Source of the DNA: JBGTSJ01 sp041940305
GTDB taxonomy: Bacteria; Planctomycetota; Planctomycetia; Planctomycetales; Planctomycetaceae
Direction of reading: 5' to 3'
DNA length: 64,000 nt
Assembly (NCBI GenBank): GCA_041940305.1
Contig: JBGTSJ010000001.1
Location: 434,001 to 498,000 of the forward strand
Shown here: positions 1-6,972 of the stretch, one piece after another
Position numbering within the stretch: the stretch's first letter is position 1
Layout of the letters: each line of letters starts with the position of its first letter
Notes under the pieces: generated by a model
The model's input: only the letters and a program-made list of their open reading frames with translations
Told to the model about the DNA's origin: nothing
Databases searched by the model: none
Position numbers and translations under genes: made by a program

Positions 1-71
1 TCATCGTCCGCCGAGATCACAGCGGGCGCCACCATCAGCAGCCCGGCAAGAATGCAGCCGAGCAAGCGCAT
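1..71 (-). CDS. 5' end of a secreted protein (partial)
   Basis: Only the first 23 codons are inside the window; the gene runs off the left edge. It starts with ATG and reads MRLLGCILAGLLMVAPA followed by VISADD, a basic start, a hydrophobic core and an Ala-containing cleavage region, so a Sec signal peptide is likely. It begins 41 bp after the stop of the next gene on the same strand, which suggests co-transcription. The mature protein is not visible, so no function can be given. Confidence 0.5.
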   Translation of the reverse strand, partial: MRLLGCILAGLLMVAPAVISADD

Positions 72-112
72 CGAGATGGAGGAGCACGACACGGAGATCA
101 CCAGCACGGCCC

Positions 113-781
113 TCAACCTTTCGACTCGCCGACGATTACGAGCCGAATCGGCACTTTGGAGTCGCCGGCGCCGGTCCCCGGCAGTTGCAGGATCCAGAAC
201 TCCTTGGATTCTTCGTGGACCAGACCGGCTTCCGTGAATTCCGCGTCGGACGCAGGCAGGAGCGAGAAGATCGCCGGATGAGTTGTGCCGGACGCACCTT
301 CGCTCTTGTCGAAGAGATCATCCTGGCTGGCGATGGGAGCCGGATCGGCGTCATCGGTCGCCGGCACTGCCAGCAGAAAGTCTGACGTCTCGCTCGTGCC
401 GATATGGTTGCCGTCCATCGGCTGCTGGCCATAGCGCAGCGTGTAGACGCCGTCGTCAATCTCCTGACCGCGAAAATCCACCAGGCCCGCACGCCGCGGC
501 ACGCTGATCACGCCGATCAACTGACCGGGCGTGAACGGATACTTTACGGCGAGCGTGGGAGAGAAGCCCTCCTTAACGGCCAGTTCTTTCACCAGCCACA
601 CCTGGCACAGATCCCGGCGAGGCCCGACCACCTTATGGCCGGCCGGATCAAGCTGCGCGGCGATCTCGGCGGGGACGTCATCCGGCAACTCGGCCGCCGC
701 TTCAAAGGTGTAATCCGCGCCTTGCGCCGGAACGATCAGGCACAGACATGTCATGACGCCGGAGAACAGGGCATGTCGCAT
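113..781 (-). CDS. Secreted conserved protein of unknown function
   Basis: A 222-residue protein with a clear Sec signal peptide (MRHALFSGVMTCLCLIVPAQGA, cleavage about residue 22). The mature part is one soluble domain with no membrane segment. Notable stretches are DFRGQEIDDGVYTLRYGQQP and DGNHIGTSETSDFLLAVPA in the middle and GTTHPAIFSLLPA near residue 165, which look like a beta-rich periplasmic domain. I recall similar secreted proteins in planctomycetes and verrucomicrobia but know no function. It is followed 41 bp later by another signal-peptide gene on the same strand. Coding is supported by the signal peptide and clean reading frame; the role is unknown. Confidence 0.7.
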   Translation of the reverse strand: MRHALFSGVMTCLCLIVPAQGADYTFEAAAELPDDVPAEIAAQLDPAGHKVVGPRRDLCQVWLVKELAVKEGFSPTLAVKYPFTPGQLIGVISVPRRAGLVDFRGQEIDDGVYTLRYGQQPMDGNHIGTSETSDFLLAVPATDDADPAPIASQDDLFDKSEGASGTTHPAIFSLLPASDAEFTEAGLVHEESKEFWILQLPGTGAGDSKVPIRLVIVGESKG

Positions 782-963
782 CGGGTCGGCTCCTCAGTTC
801 AGTATCCTGGTGTCGATCTCGGGATGAAGGATGCAGTCTGCTCTCGCGACTCCTGCGGAGGTCAGAGCGACTCTGATTCCTCGCCCCAACCGAGCATCAC
901 GTTTCAGGCAACGACGACGCCGCACGCTGAGGTCAGCATGCGGCGTCGGAGCAGGACATCAGA

Positions 964-1632
964 TTAACGCCGGAAGGTGGCCAGAAACGCGCTGCGCGTG
1001 TTGTTGTAGTCCCACCTGCCGCCCAGGTCCTTGCCGGAATAGGACTGCTTGAGCGAATAGGCGGGCATCGCCTGCTGCACGTCGAGCAGCGGCTGATAGA
1101 AGACCGCCTCATTGGTACAGACGCAGTCCCCCTTGCCCAGCGCCCTCGTCTCGATCTCCGCGAGCCGTCCGGCTTTCAGAGTTCCGCGCATGGCGTAGTA
1201 ATCATTCTCGATCTCGACGGCCGCCCGCTCCACCTTGCGGACATCCCCTGTCAGTTCGGCCGCGGAGTCCTTCACGAACGCGATCAGCGCCTCTTCCTGA
1301 TCCGCAGTCGCCTGCTCATCCACGACGATGACCGACGCAATATGCCCGGCATCCTGCTCAAACACGCCGTCGTCGCCGAGGGTTCCCTCGGCCTTGACGA
1401 TCAATGCCACGGACAACCCGGCCAGCGACTGGCCGTTCCAGCCCCCCTCCTCCACCTTCCAGGCCATCACCGCTTCCTTGCCGGCCAGCGCCATCTCGGC
1501 GTTGGCGAAGCAGGGACCGGTGTACACGTCGCAGGTGCGGGCCTCGATGTACTGTCCGCGAATTTCGGCCGCACTGGCGGATGAGGCCAGCCAGGTCAAA
1601 CCGATGGCCGCAATGGCAAACGCGCTGCGCAT
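964..1632 (-). CDS. DUF1326-like secreted protein
   Basis: A 222-residue protein with a Sec signal peptide (MRSAFAIAAIGLTWLASSASA). The mature start GQYIEARTCDVYTGPCFANAE is the hallmark of a DUF1326-type family, with two early cysteines in a CDVYTGPC arrangement. Other family-like stretches are WNGQSLAGLSVALIVKAEGTLG, a helix with VDEQATADQEEALIAFV, and CVCTNEAVFYQPLLDV with a C-terminal YSGKDLGGRWDYNNTRSAF. The paired cysteines suggest a disulfide or metal site; this is inference. The gene stands alone, with 182 bp to the next minus-strand gene. The function of the family is not established. Confidence 0.7.
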   Translation of the reverse strand: MRSAFAIAAIGLTWLASSASAAEIRGQYIEARTCDVYTGPCFANAEMALAGKEAVMAWKVEEGGWNGQSLAGLSVALIVKAEGTLGDDGVFEQDAGHIASVIVVDEQATADQEEALIAFVKDSAAELTGDVRKVERAAVEIENDYYAMRGTLKAGRLAEIETRALGKGDCVCTNEAVFYQPLLDVQQAMPAYSLKQSYSGKDLGGRWDYNNTRSAFLATFRR

Positions 1633-1898
1633 ACCAGCGTCTCCTTTACAATGAGTGATCGCCCCTTCCGATCAGCTGCCGCGCCCGGCGGACCGAATCT
1701 GCGACGGCCGTAACTCCTTGATTCTCACGCTCCCGCCGGAGGGAGTCAAGACGCCCATCGCCGCATCTGCCCGTCTTTCTCTGCAGAATCGCCGCCGGAT
1801 GCAATTGCCGTCCGGGACCAGTATAAACGATCGAGTGCGACCAAGAGATCATGCCCCCCTGCACGGGCCAGACCCGCACTGGCCTGAGGAGTTCCTCG
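1633..1898. other. Divergent intergenic region
   Basis: This 266-bp stretch separates the DUF1326-like gene (minus) from the Tat-signal gene (plus), so it should carry promoters for both. No hairpin, repeat or convincing promoter boxes could be fixed by eye. Confidence 0.4.
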
Positions 1899-2228
1899 AT
1901 GGCTGATTCGCCGTTGACGCGCCGGGAGTTCGCCGGTCGATTCGCCATGACCGCCGGGACTGCGGCAGGAATCGCCACAGTCTGTTCGGCCGACGAGGCT
2001 CCCGACGAACCGCAAGAAACCCAGGCGCCGCCGCAGCCGAATCCCGAGGATTACCTCCTTGCATGGCTCCTCAGCACATATCCGGCCGGGCATCTGACGG
2101 ACGAGGCCATCGCCGGGGTCCGCGCCGATATTCGCGGCAATCTGGCGCAGGCTGAGCGACTGCGGGACTTTCCGCTCGACAATTCGGACGGGCCTTCCAC
2201 CATCTTTCGGGCCTGGCGAAAGGAGTAA
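1899..2228 (+). CDS. Small Tat-exported protein of unknown function
   Basis: A 109-residue protein. The start at 1899 was chosen because it gives a proper twin-arginine signal (MADSPLTRREFAGRFAMTAG, with RREF and a hydrophobic AMTAGTAAGIATV core); an upstream in-frame ATG at 1851 would bury it. After a Pro/Gln-rich linker comes a short helical domain, LLAWLLSTYPAGHLTDEAIAG to LRDFPLDNSDGPSTIFRAWR. Tat export suggests a folded or cofactor-bound partner, but no cofactor motif is visible. It lies 3 bp upstream of the YceI gene, whose ribosome-binding site AGGAG overlaps this gene's last codons, so the two are probably translated from one transcript. Confidence 0.6.
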   Translation: MADSPLTRREFAGRFAMTAGTAAGIATVCSADEAPDEPQETQAPPQPNPEDYLLAWLLSTYPAGHLTDEAIAGVRADIRGNLAQAERLRDFPLDNSDGPSTIFRAWRKE

Positions 2229-2231
2229 TTC

Positions 2232-2918
2232 ATGTTGCGCCGCATCGCGATGGTCGTGGCCGCCGGACTGCTCGTCGTGGCTGGCTTTGGAACGAGTGTC
2301 GACGTCTGGGCGGTGATGCAGGCCGATGATCCTCCCGCCGCAGAGCCGGCGCCCGGGGATGTGGACGTCGAGGCGAGCCGAATCTACGTGTTCGTCGGCA
2401 AGCGGCGACTCGGTCACGAGCATGGTGTGGAGGGGAAACTGAAGTCCGGGAACGTGCAGCTCAATGCCCGCGACGACGCCGGCGAGTTCGTGTTCGACAT
2501 GACGTCCCTCTCCGCCGATACCGACGAGGCCCGCAAGTACGTGGGTCTGGAGGGGACGACCGACGACGACGAGAAGCGAGACGTGACCGCCACGATGCAG
2601 GGATCGAGCGTGCTGGACTCCAAGAAGTTTCCAACGGCGACGTTCGAAATCAATTCGGCCGCGCTGGCCGTCGAAGAGACGGAGGATGGCCATCCGCAAT
2701 ACATCCTCGACGGCGAATTGACGCTGCACGGCGAGACGCAGGCCGTGAAGGTCGTCGCCGCCGCGGTGGAGGAAGAGGAAGGCCGCGTGCGGCTGAAGGG
2801 GGACTTCACCATCAAGCAGAGCGACTATGGCATTAAGCCGTATCGAGCCGTCGGAGGACTGGTCGCCGTCACCGATGAGCTCAAGGTCTTCGGGGATATC
2901 TGGGTTGTCAAAGAGTGA
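2232..2918 (+). CDS. YceI-family periplasmic protein
   Basis: A 228-residue protein with an N-terminal hydrophobic signal (MLRRIAMVVAAGLLVVAGFG) and a YceI-like lipocalin-type beta barrel from about residue 45 to the end. Family features are GHEHGVEG near residue 62, the F-D-M-T-S-L strand, KKFPTATFEINS near residue 138 (YceI proteins have KFPxxxF here), GELTLHGETQAVKV, and the closing DYGIKPYRAVGGLVAVTDELKVFGDIWV. YceI proteins bind isoprenoid or other amphiphilic molecules in the periplasm. AGGAG at 2221-2225 lies seven bases before the ATG. It pairs with the preceding Tat gene. The ligand is unknown. Confidence 0.85.
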   Translation: MLRRIAMVVAAGLLVVAGFGTSVDVWAVMQADDPPAAEPAPGDVDVEASRIYVFVGKRRLGHEHGVEGKLKSGNVQLNARDDAGEFVFDMTSLSADTDEARKYVGLEGTTDDDEKRDVTATMQGSSVLDSKKFPTATFEINSAALAVEETEDGHPQYILDGELTLHGETQAVKVVAAAVEEEEGRVRLKGDFTIKQSDYGIKPYRAVGGLVAVTDELKVFGDIWVVKE

Positions 2919-2967
2919 GGACGGCGCGAGCGCCCGCCGATCCGCGAGGCCAACAGGAGAGAATGCG

Positions 2968-3891
2968 ATGCAGCTTGGTTTCGTCACGGCCATCCTGCCG
3001 GAACTTACGCTGGAGCAGGTGCTCACGTTCGCAGCCGAATCCGGGTACGACTGCGTCGAGGCGATGTGCTGGCCGGTCAGCAAGGCTGAGCGGCGGTATG
3101 CCGGCGTGACGCACGTGGACGTGAGCGACTTCGACGCCGCGGCCTGCGAGCGCGTCCGGAAGCTGACGCAGTCCACCGGAGTCGGCATCAGCGCGCTGGG
3201 GTATTACCCGAATCCGCTCACACCGAATGCGGAGGAGGCGCAACGTGCGGCGGCTCACATCCGCAAAGTGATCGCCGCCTCGGCCCGGCTCGGCATCGGC
3301 CGGATGACGTCGTTTATCGGACGGGACTGGACGAAGTCCGTGGACGACAACTGGCCGCAGTTCCTGGAGATCTGGCGGCCGCTGATCAGGTACGCTGAGG
3401 AGCAGGGTGTGAAGATCGGCATCGAGAATTGCCCGATGCTTTTCTCCAACGACGAATGGCCGGGAGGGAAGAACCTGGCGATCTCGCCGCGGATCTGGCG
3501 GCGGATGTTCGAGGACATCCCCAGCCCGAACTTCGGACTGAACTACGATCCGTCGCACATGATCTGGCAGCACATGGACTACGTTGCGCCGATCCGGGAG
3601 TTCGCCGACCGGCTGCACCACGTGCACGCCAAGGACGTGCGGATTGACCTCGAGAAGCTGGACGATGTCGGCATCCTGGCCCACCCGCACGACTATCACA
3701 CGCCCAAGCTGCCGGGCCTGGGGGACGTGAACTGGGGCCGCTTCTTCTCCGCGCTGACGGACGTGGGCTACCAGGGACCGGTGTGCGTCGAAGTCGAAGA
3801 CCGCGCGTATGAAGGTTCGCTCGAGTCCAGGAAGGCGTCGTTGCGCCAAAGTGCGACGTTCCTGCGGAACTTCATTCCCGCGCACGACTGA
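2968..3891 (+). CDS. Sugar phosphate isomerase/epimerase-like TIM barrel (AP endonuclease 2 fold)
   Basis: A 307-residue protein. The start at 2968 is preceded by AGGAGA at 2955-2960 and gives MQLGFVTAILPELTLEQVL, the normal first barrel strand; an open frame extends upstream but lacks family sequence. Barrel features include YDCVEAMCWP, GIGRMTSFIGRDW, GVKIGIENCPMLF with the metal-ligand Glu, LNYDPSHMIWQHMD with Asp and His, and HVHAKDVRIDLEKL with a His-x-Lys-Asp-type metal site, then VCVEVEDRAYEGS. Such enzymes isomerise or epimerise keto-sugars or inositol derivatives. It is followed 122 bp later by a sugar kinase of the ROK family, consistent with a sugar-use locus. The substrate is unknown. 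Confidence 0.85.
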   Translation: MQLGFVTAILPELTLEQVLTFAAESGYDCVEAMCWPVSKAERRYAGVTHVDVSDFDAAACERVRKLTQSTGVGISALGYYPNPLTPNAEEAQRAAAHIRKVIAASARLGIGRMTSFIGRDWTKSVDDNWPQFLEIWRPLIRYAEEQGVKIGIENCPMLFSNDEWPGGKNLAISPRIWRRMFEDIPSPNFGLNYDPSHMIWQHMDYVAPIREFADRLHHVHAKDVRIDLEKLDDVGILAHPHDYHTPKLPGLGDVNWGRFFSALTDVGYQGPVCVEVEDRAYEGSLESRKASLRQSATFLRNFIPAHD

Positions 3892-4013
3892 GGCCGGGAG
3901 CACGTATCGGCAACACTCTGGTAATTTCTCCATACTTGGCGAGACTGAACTGAAACGGTCGCGGCGCCGCTCTGGCTTTCATTGCCAGTGCTCAGTGGGG
4001 AGTGAACCGACTC

Positions 4014-4979
4014 ATGGACGACCTGTACGCGGGAGTGGACCTCGGTGGAACGTCAGTCAAGTGCGCGCTCGGCACGGCGGACGGGCGCATCGCTGCCGAA
4101 GCCAGCATCATGACGGACGCTCACGAAGGACCGGAGTCCGTGCTGCAGCGCATCGCCACGGCCGTCAAGGGGCTGACAACGACAGCCGGAGGGCGGCCGG
4201 TTTCGCTGGGAATGGGCGTCCCCGGCCTCGTTGACATCGGACGTGGTGTCACGAAGTTCCTGCCGAACCTCGCCGGACACTGGAAGGATGTGCCCGCGGC
4301 CGAGTTGTTGTCGGATGCCGTCGGCTGTCCGGTCAAGTTGCTCAACGATGTCCGCACTGCCACGCTGGGGGAGCTGAAATACGGTCACGGCCGCGGCGTC
4401 AACACGATGGCGCTGTTCGCGATCGGCACCGGCGTCGGCGGCGGGATTGTCGTGGACGGCAAGCTGCGGCTCGGCCCGCTGGGGGCCGCGGGTGAACTGG
4501 GCCATATGACCATCCTGCCCAACGGCCCGCCCTGCGGCTGCGGAAGCCGCGGCTGTCTGGAGACGATCGTCGGCGCGCCGGCGATTGCGGCCGAGGGAAT
4601 CCGGTTGATGCAGATCGGCCTCGCGCCGCGGCTGCGCGAGATCGTGGACGGAGACATCACCCGGATCACCCCCAAGGAAATGGCGGAGGCGGCCCGCGCG
4701 GGTGACGAGGACGTGACCGAAGCCATTGAGCGCGCAGCGGGCTACCTGGGCCTGGCCGTCGCGAACGTCGTCACCGTGCTGCATCCTGAACTGGTGGTAA
4801 TCGGCGGGGGCGTGGCGAAGATGGGCGACCTGATCTTCGATCGCGTCCGCGAAGTCATGCGCCAAGACGTCCGCATGTTCCCCGCCGACGACGTGCGGGT
4901 CGAACAGTCCAAGCTTGAAGAGAAGGCCGGCGTCATGGGGGCTCTGGCGCTGGCGGCCTTCGGCATCCCTGGCGAGTGA
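4014..4979 (+). CDS. ROK-family sugar kinase or glucokinase-like protein
   Basis: A 321-residue protein from the ATG at 4014; a GTG at 4002 would add four residues, but a GGGGAG at 3997-4002 fits the ATG better. Near the N-terminus is the phosphate-binding loop DLGGTSVKCALG, then the sugar-site Asn-Asp in VKLLNDVRTATLGE, the second ATP loop FAIGTGVGGGIVVDG, and the ROK signature with a zinc site, GELGHMTILPNG followed by CGCGSRGCLE. The C-terminal half ends with LHPELVVIGGGVAKMG. It has no N-terminal helix-turn-helix, so it is a kinase-type rather than a repressor-type ROK protein. The isomerase-like gene upstream suggests a shared sugar pathway. Confidence 0.88.
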   Translation: MDDLYAGVDLGGTSVKCALGTADGRIAAEASIMTDAHEGPESVLQRIATAVKGLTTTAGGRPVSLGMGVPGLVDIGRGVTKFLPNLAGHWKDVPAAELLSDAVGCPVKLLNDVRTATLGELKYGHGRGVNTMALFAIGTGVGGGIVVDGKLRLGPLGAAGELGHMTILPNGPPCGCGSRGCLETIVGAPAIAAEGIRLMQIGLAPRLREIVDGDITRITPKEMAEAARAGDEDVTEAIERAAGYLGLAVANVVTVLHPELVVIGGGVAKMGDLIFDRVREVMRQDVRMFPADDVRVEQSKLEEKAGVMGALALAAFGIPGE

Positions 4980-5132
4980 AAGGGGAACGGAAGGCAGCAA
5001 GGCTCGCGTGTATGGCTGTAAGAAGTCTGTGTCCGCTCTTAGGGTGATATCGCTCCTTTCGGCATGTCTCGTCCGGACAGCTGGGGATCGCTTTCCGCCC
5101 GATGGCAGTTCTGCGGTCCGAGAGACGCAACA

Positions 5133-5441
5133 ATGGAGCGCATCGAGTGGCTTGAACCGTGGGAGGCTGTCGGCGAGTTCGCCGACAGCCTTGTTGCGGA
5201 ATTGCACCGCGAACTTTGCCCTGCGCACTGTCTATACCGTCGCAAGGTTGTTGCGCTGGGGCGACGGCGAGGCCGGGATGACGTTCTGTTTCGTCTGATT
5301 GATCACCAGCAGGCATTCGCAATCGTGCACCTGACGTGGCGTCAAGAGTCTGATCCCGACTTCCCGTGGACGACCCTCTACGCGAATCTGGATGAGATTC
5401 ATCAGAGGTTCAGACGGGATAATCAGTCCCTGACCGAGTGA
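5133..5441 (+). CDS. Small conserved cytosolic protein of unknown function
   Basis: A 102-residue protein. The start MERIEWLEPWEAV at 5133 was preferred because upstream in-frame sequence looks non-coding. The order LxxELHREL, PAHCLYRRKVVALGRRRGRDDVLFRLID, AIVHLTWRQE and PWTTLYANLDEI matches a widespread small-protein pattern I recall (short HPLY-like turn, RR..DDVLF, then AVVHLTW) but cannot name. There are no membrane segments or cysteine motifs. It lies 153 bp after the ROK kinase and 116 bp before the COG4112 gene on the same strand. Confidence 0.6.
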   Translation: MERIEWLEPWEAVGEFADSLVAELHRELCPAHCLYRRKVVALGRRRGRDDVLFRLIDHQQAFAIVHLTWRQESDPDFPWTTLYANLDEIHQRFRRDNQSLTE

Positions 5442-5557
5442 GCCAATCTCAGGGGACTTATTTCGTCCCTTTGCTTTCTTTGCTCCCTTCTGTTCAACTC
5501 TTCCCCGTGCGGCGACCTGCCGCGGTGAAACGAGTTCACGATCGTAGGGAGACAGCA

Positions 5558-6166
5558 ATGCCGACTGAGGTCGCGGCGGTGGAACATGTGCTGGTGGTGC
5601 CGACGTCCCTCTTTCACGAGCTGGGGCACTTCCAGGGTTTCCAGCCGAACGCCGAACGCTATCTGCCGACGCTGCTGGACCCCGCCTGGACCAGCTACCG
5701 CCCGCGCAACGAGGTCGAGGAGGACCCGAGCTTCAAACAGCTGATCCCGTACTGCATCTTCCGCCACGACGGCGAGGTGTTTCACTACACGCGGGGCAAG
5801 CTGCAGGGAGAAGGACGGCTGCACAGCAAGCGGTCCATCGGGATCGGCGGTCACATTTCGTCCGATGACTGCCGCGCCGAGTCGTGCGTCTACCGCGAGG
5901 CCATGCGGCGGGAGATCGCCGAGGAAGTCTTTGTGGAGACGGACTTTACGGAATGCTGTCTCGGCCTGATCAACGATGATGAGACGGAAGTGGGCCGGGT
6001 CCATCTCGGCATCGTCCACATTTTTGATCTCGAAGCGCCCAAAGTTCGCCCACGGGAAGAGTCGATCATACAGACAGGATTCGCAAATCCGGCAGAACTG
6101 GCGCGCGAACGCGACCGGTTCGAAACGTGGTCGCAGATCTGTCTCGACCACCTGACGCGCGGCTGA
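5558..6166 (+). CDS. COG4112-type predicted phosphoesterase (Nudix-like)
   Basis: A 202-residue protein. The start at 5558 follows TAGGGA with normal spacing and gives MPTEVAAVEHVLVVPTSLFHE; the longer frame begins inside non-family sequence. Features match the COG4112 MutT-like group: LGHFQGFQPNAERYLP, DPSFKQLIPYCIFRH, YTRGKLQGEGRLHSKRSIGIGGHIS, then a modified Nudix box with REAMRREIAEEV. The terminal Gly of the classical box is replaced (EEVFV), as is common for divergent Nudix proteins. It would hydrolyse a nucleotide-diphosphate-linked substrate in the cytosol, but the substrate is not known. Confidence 0.75.
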   Translation: MPTEVAAVEHVLVVPTSLFHELGHFQGFQPNAERYLPTLLDPAWTSYRPRNEVEEDPSFKQLIPYCIFRHDGEVFHYTRGKLQGEGRLHSKRSIGIGGHISSDDCRAESCVYREAMRREIAEEVFVETDFTECCLGLINDDETEVGRVHLGIVHIFDLEAPKVRPREESIIQTGFANPAELARERDRFETWSQICLDHLTRG

Positions 6167-6263
6167 GGAGGGGGCGGTCTCAGGATGGGGCCGGCGCCGT
6201 CATGCCGCGCGCAGCAGGATTTGCGCGATGCATGGACCCGCCCGGACAAAGGAGTGTCTGACG

Positions 6264-6896
6264 ATGCCCACCACCACCCGCCGACAACTGCTCACGGGCG
6301 CCGCCGCCGCCGCCTTCGGTCTCACCGCCGCCGGCTCGTCTGTCATGGCCCAGGCCGAAGCCCGCGCGCCCGGCCAGCTTAACGAAGAACAGCTCGGCCA
6401 GATGATCGCCGCGCTGGGCGTGAAGCCCGACAAGCAGCAGCAGCGCTACGATTTCGCCTTCCGCGCCAAGATGGGCGAGGCCGAATGGGAACTCTCCATG
6501 TCGGCCGTCCTCAGCCAGGATGAGAAGACCATCTGGGTGATGGCGTGGCTGGACGAGCTGCCGAAGTCGGCCAACGACGTTCCCCGCAACGCCCTGCTCC
6601 GCCTGCTCGCGGAGAACGACAAGATCGGGAACGGAAAGTTCTTCGCCTACATCCCGTCGAACCGGCGGTTTGTCCTGCAAAAGATCGTGGCGAACGAGAA
6701 CATGACCAGCGCCAAGTTCAAGGTTGTCCTGCAGGACCTGGGGACAACTGTCGTGGAGACCCATGGCGTGTGGTCCACCGCCAACTGGACGGAAGGGGCT
6801 CCGACGACGAACACCGCCGCCACCCCCTCAGCCCAGCAGCCGACGACTCGCTCCGCCGAGAATTCGTCGAAGTTCGAGCAGCCGATCCGGCGGTAA
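6264..6896 (+). CDS. Tat-exported protein, possibly YbjN/secretion-chaperone fold
   Basis: A 210-residue protein from the ATG at 6264, nine bases after GGAG. The N-terminus MPTTTRRQLLTGAAAAAFGLT is a twin-arginine signal. The mature part (about residues 45-180) alternates strands and helices: YDFAFRAKMGEAEWELSMSAVL, KTIWVMAWLDELP, NALLRLLAENDKIGNGKFFAY and RRFVLQKIVANENMTSAKFK. This pattern resembles the YbjN or type III chaperone-like fold, which is a tentative reading. The last 35 residues are Thr/Ser/Pro-rich and look disordered. It converges on the reductase-aminotransferase gene, with a perfect hairpin in between. Confidence 0.6.
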   Translation: MPTTTRRQLLTGAAAAAFGLTAAGSSVMAQAEARAPGQLNEEQLGQMIAALGVKPDKQQQRYDFAFRAKMGEAEWELSMSAVLSQDEKTIWVMAWLDELPKSANDVPRNALLRLLAENDKIGNGKFFAYIPSNRRFVLQKIVANENMTSAKFKVVLQDLGTTVVETHGVWSTANWTEGAPTTNTAATPSAQQPTTRSAENSSKFEQPIRR

Positions 6897-6925
6897 CGCG
6901 TGCGGCCAATTCAAGATGCGCACAA

Positions 6926-6958
6926 AGAAACCCGGTTTCTGGTAGAAACCGGGTTTCT
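6926..6958. repeat. Perfect hairpin of the AGAAACC family, between convergent genes
   Basis: Two 15-bp arms, AGAAACCCGGTTTCT and AGAAACCGGGTTTCT, are exact reverse complements around a GGT loop. Each arm is itself nearly palindromic. It lies 29 bp after one stop codon and 14 bp before the other, so it can end transcription from both sides. There is no T-run, and a sister copy lies at 48501-48536, so it is better read as a REP-like repeat than a classic terminator. Confidence 0.8.
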
Positions 6959-6972
6959 GAACGCGCGGACAC

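Noticed and set aside
1746..3188. A 480-codon minus-strand frame over the Tat, YceI and isomerase genes.
   Set aside because: Three plus-strand genes with signal peptides or family motifs explain the region.
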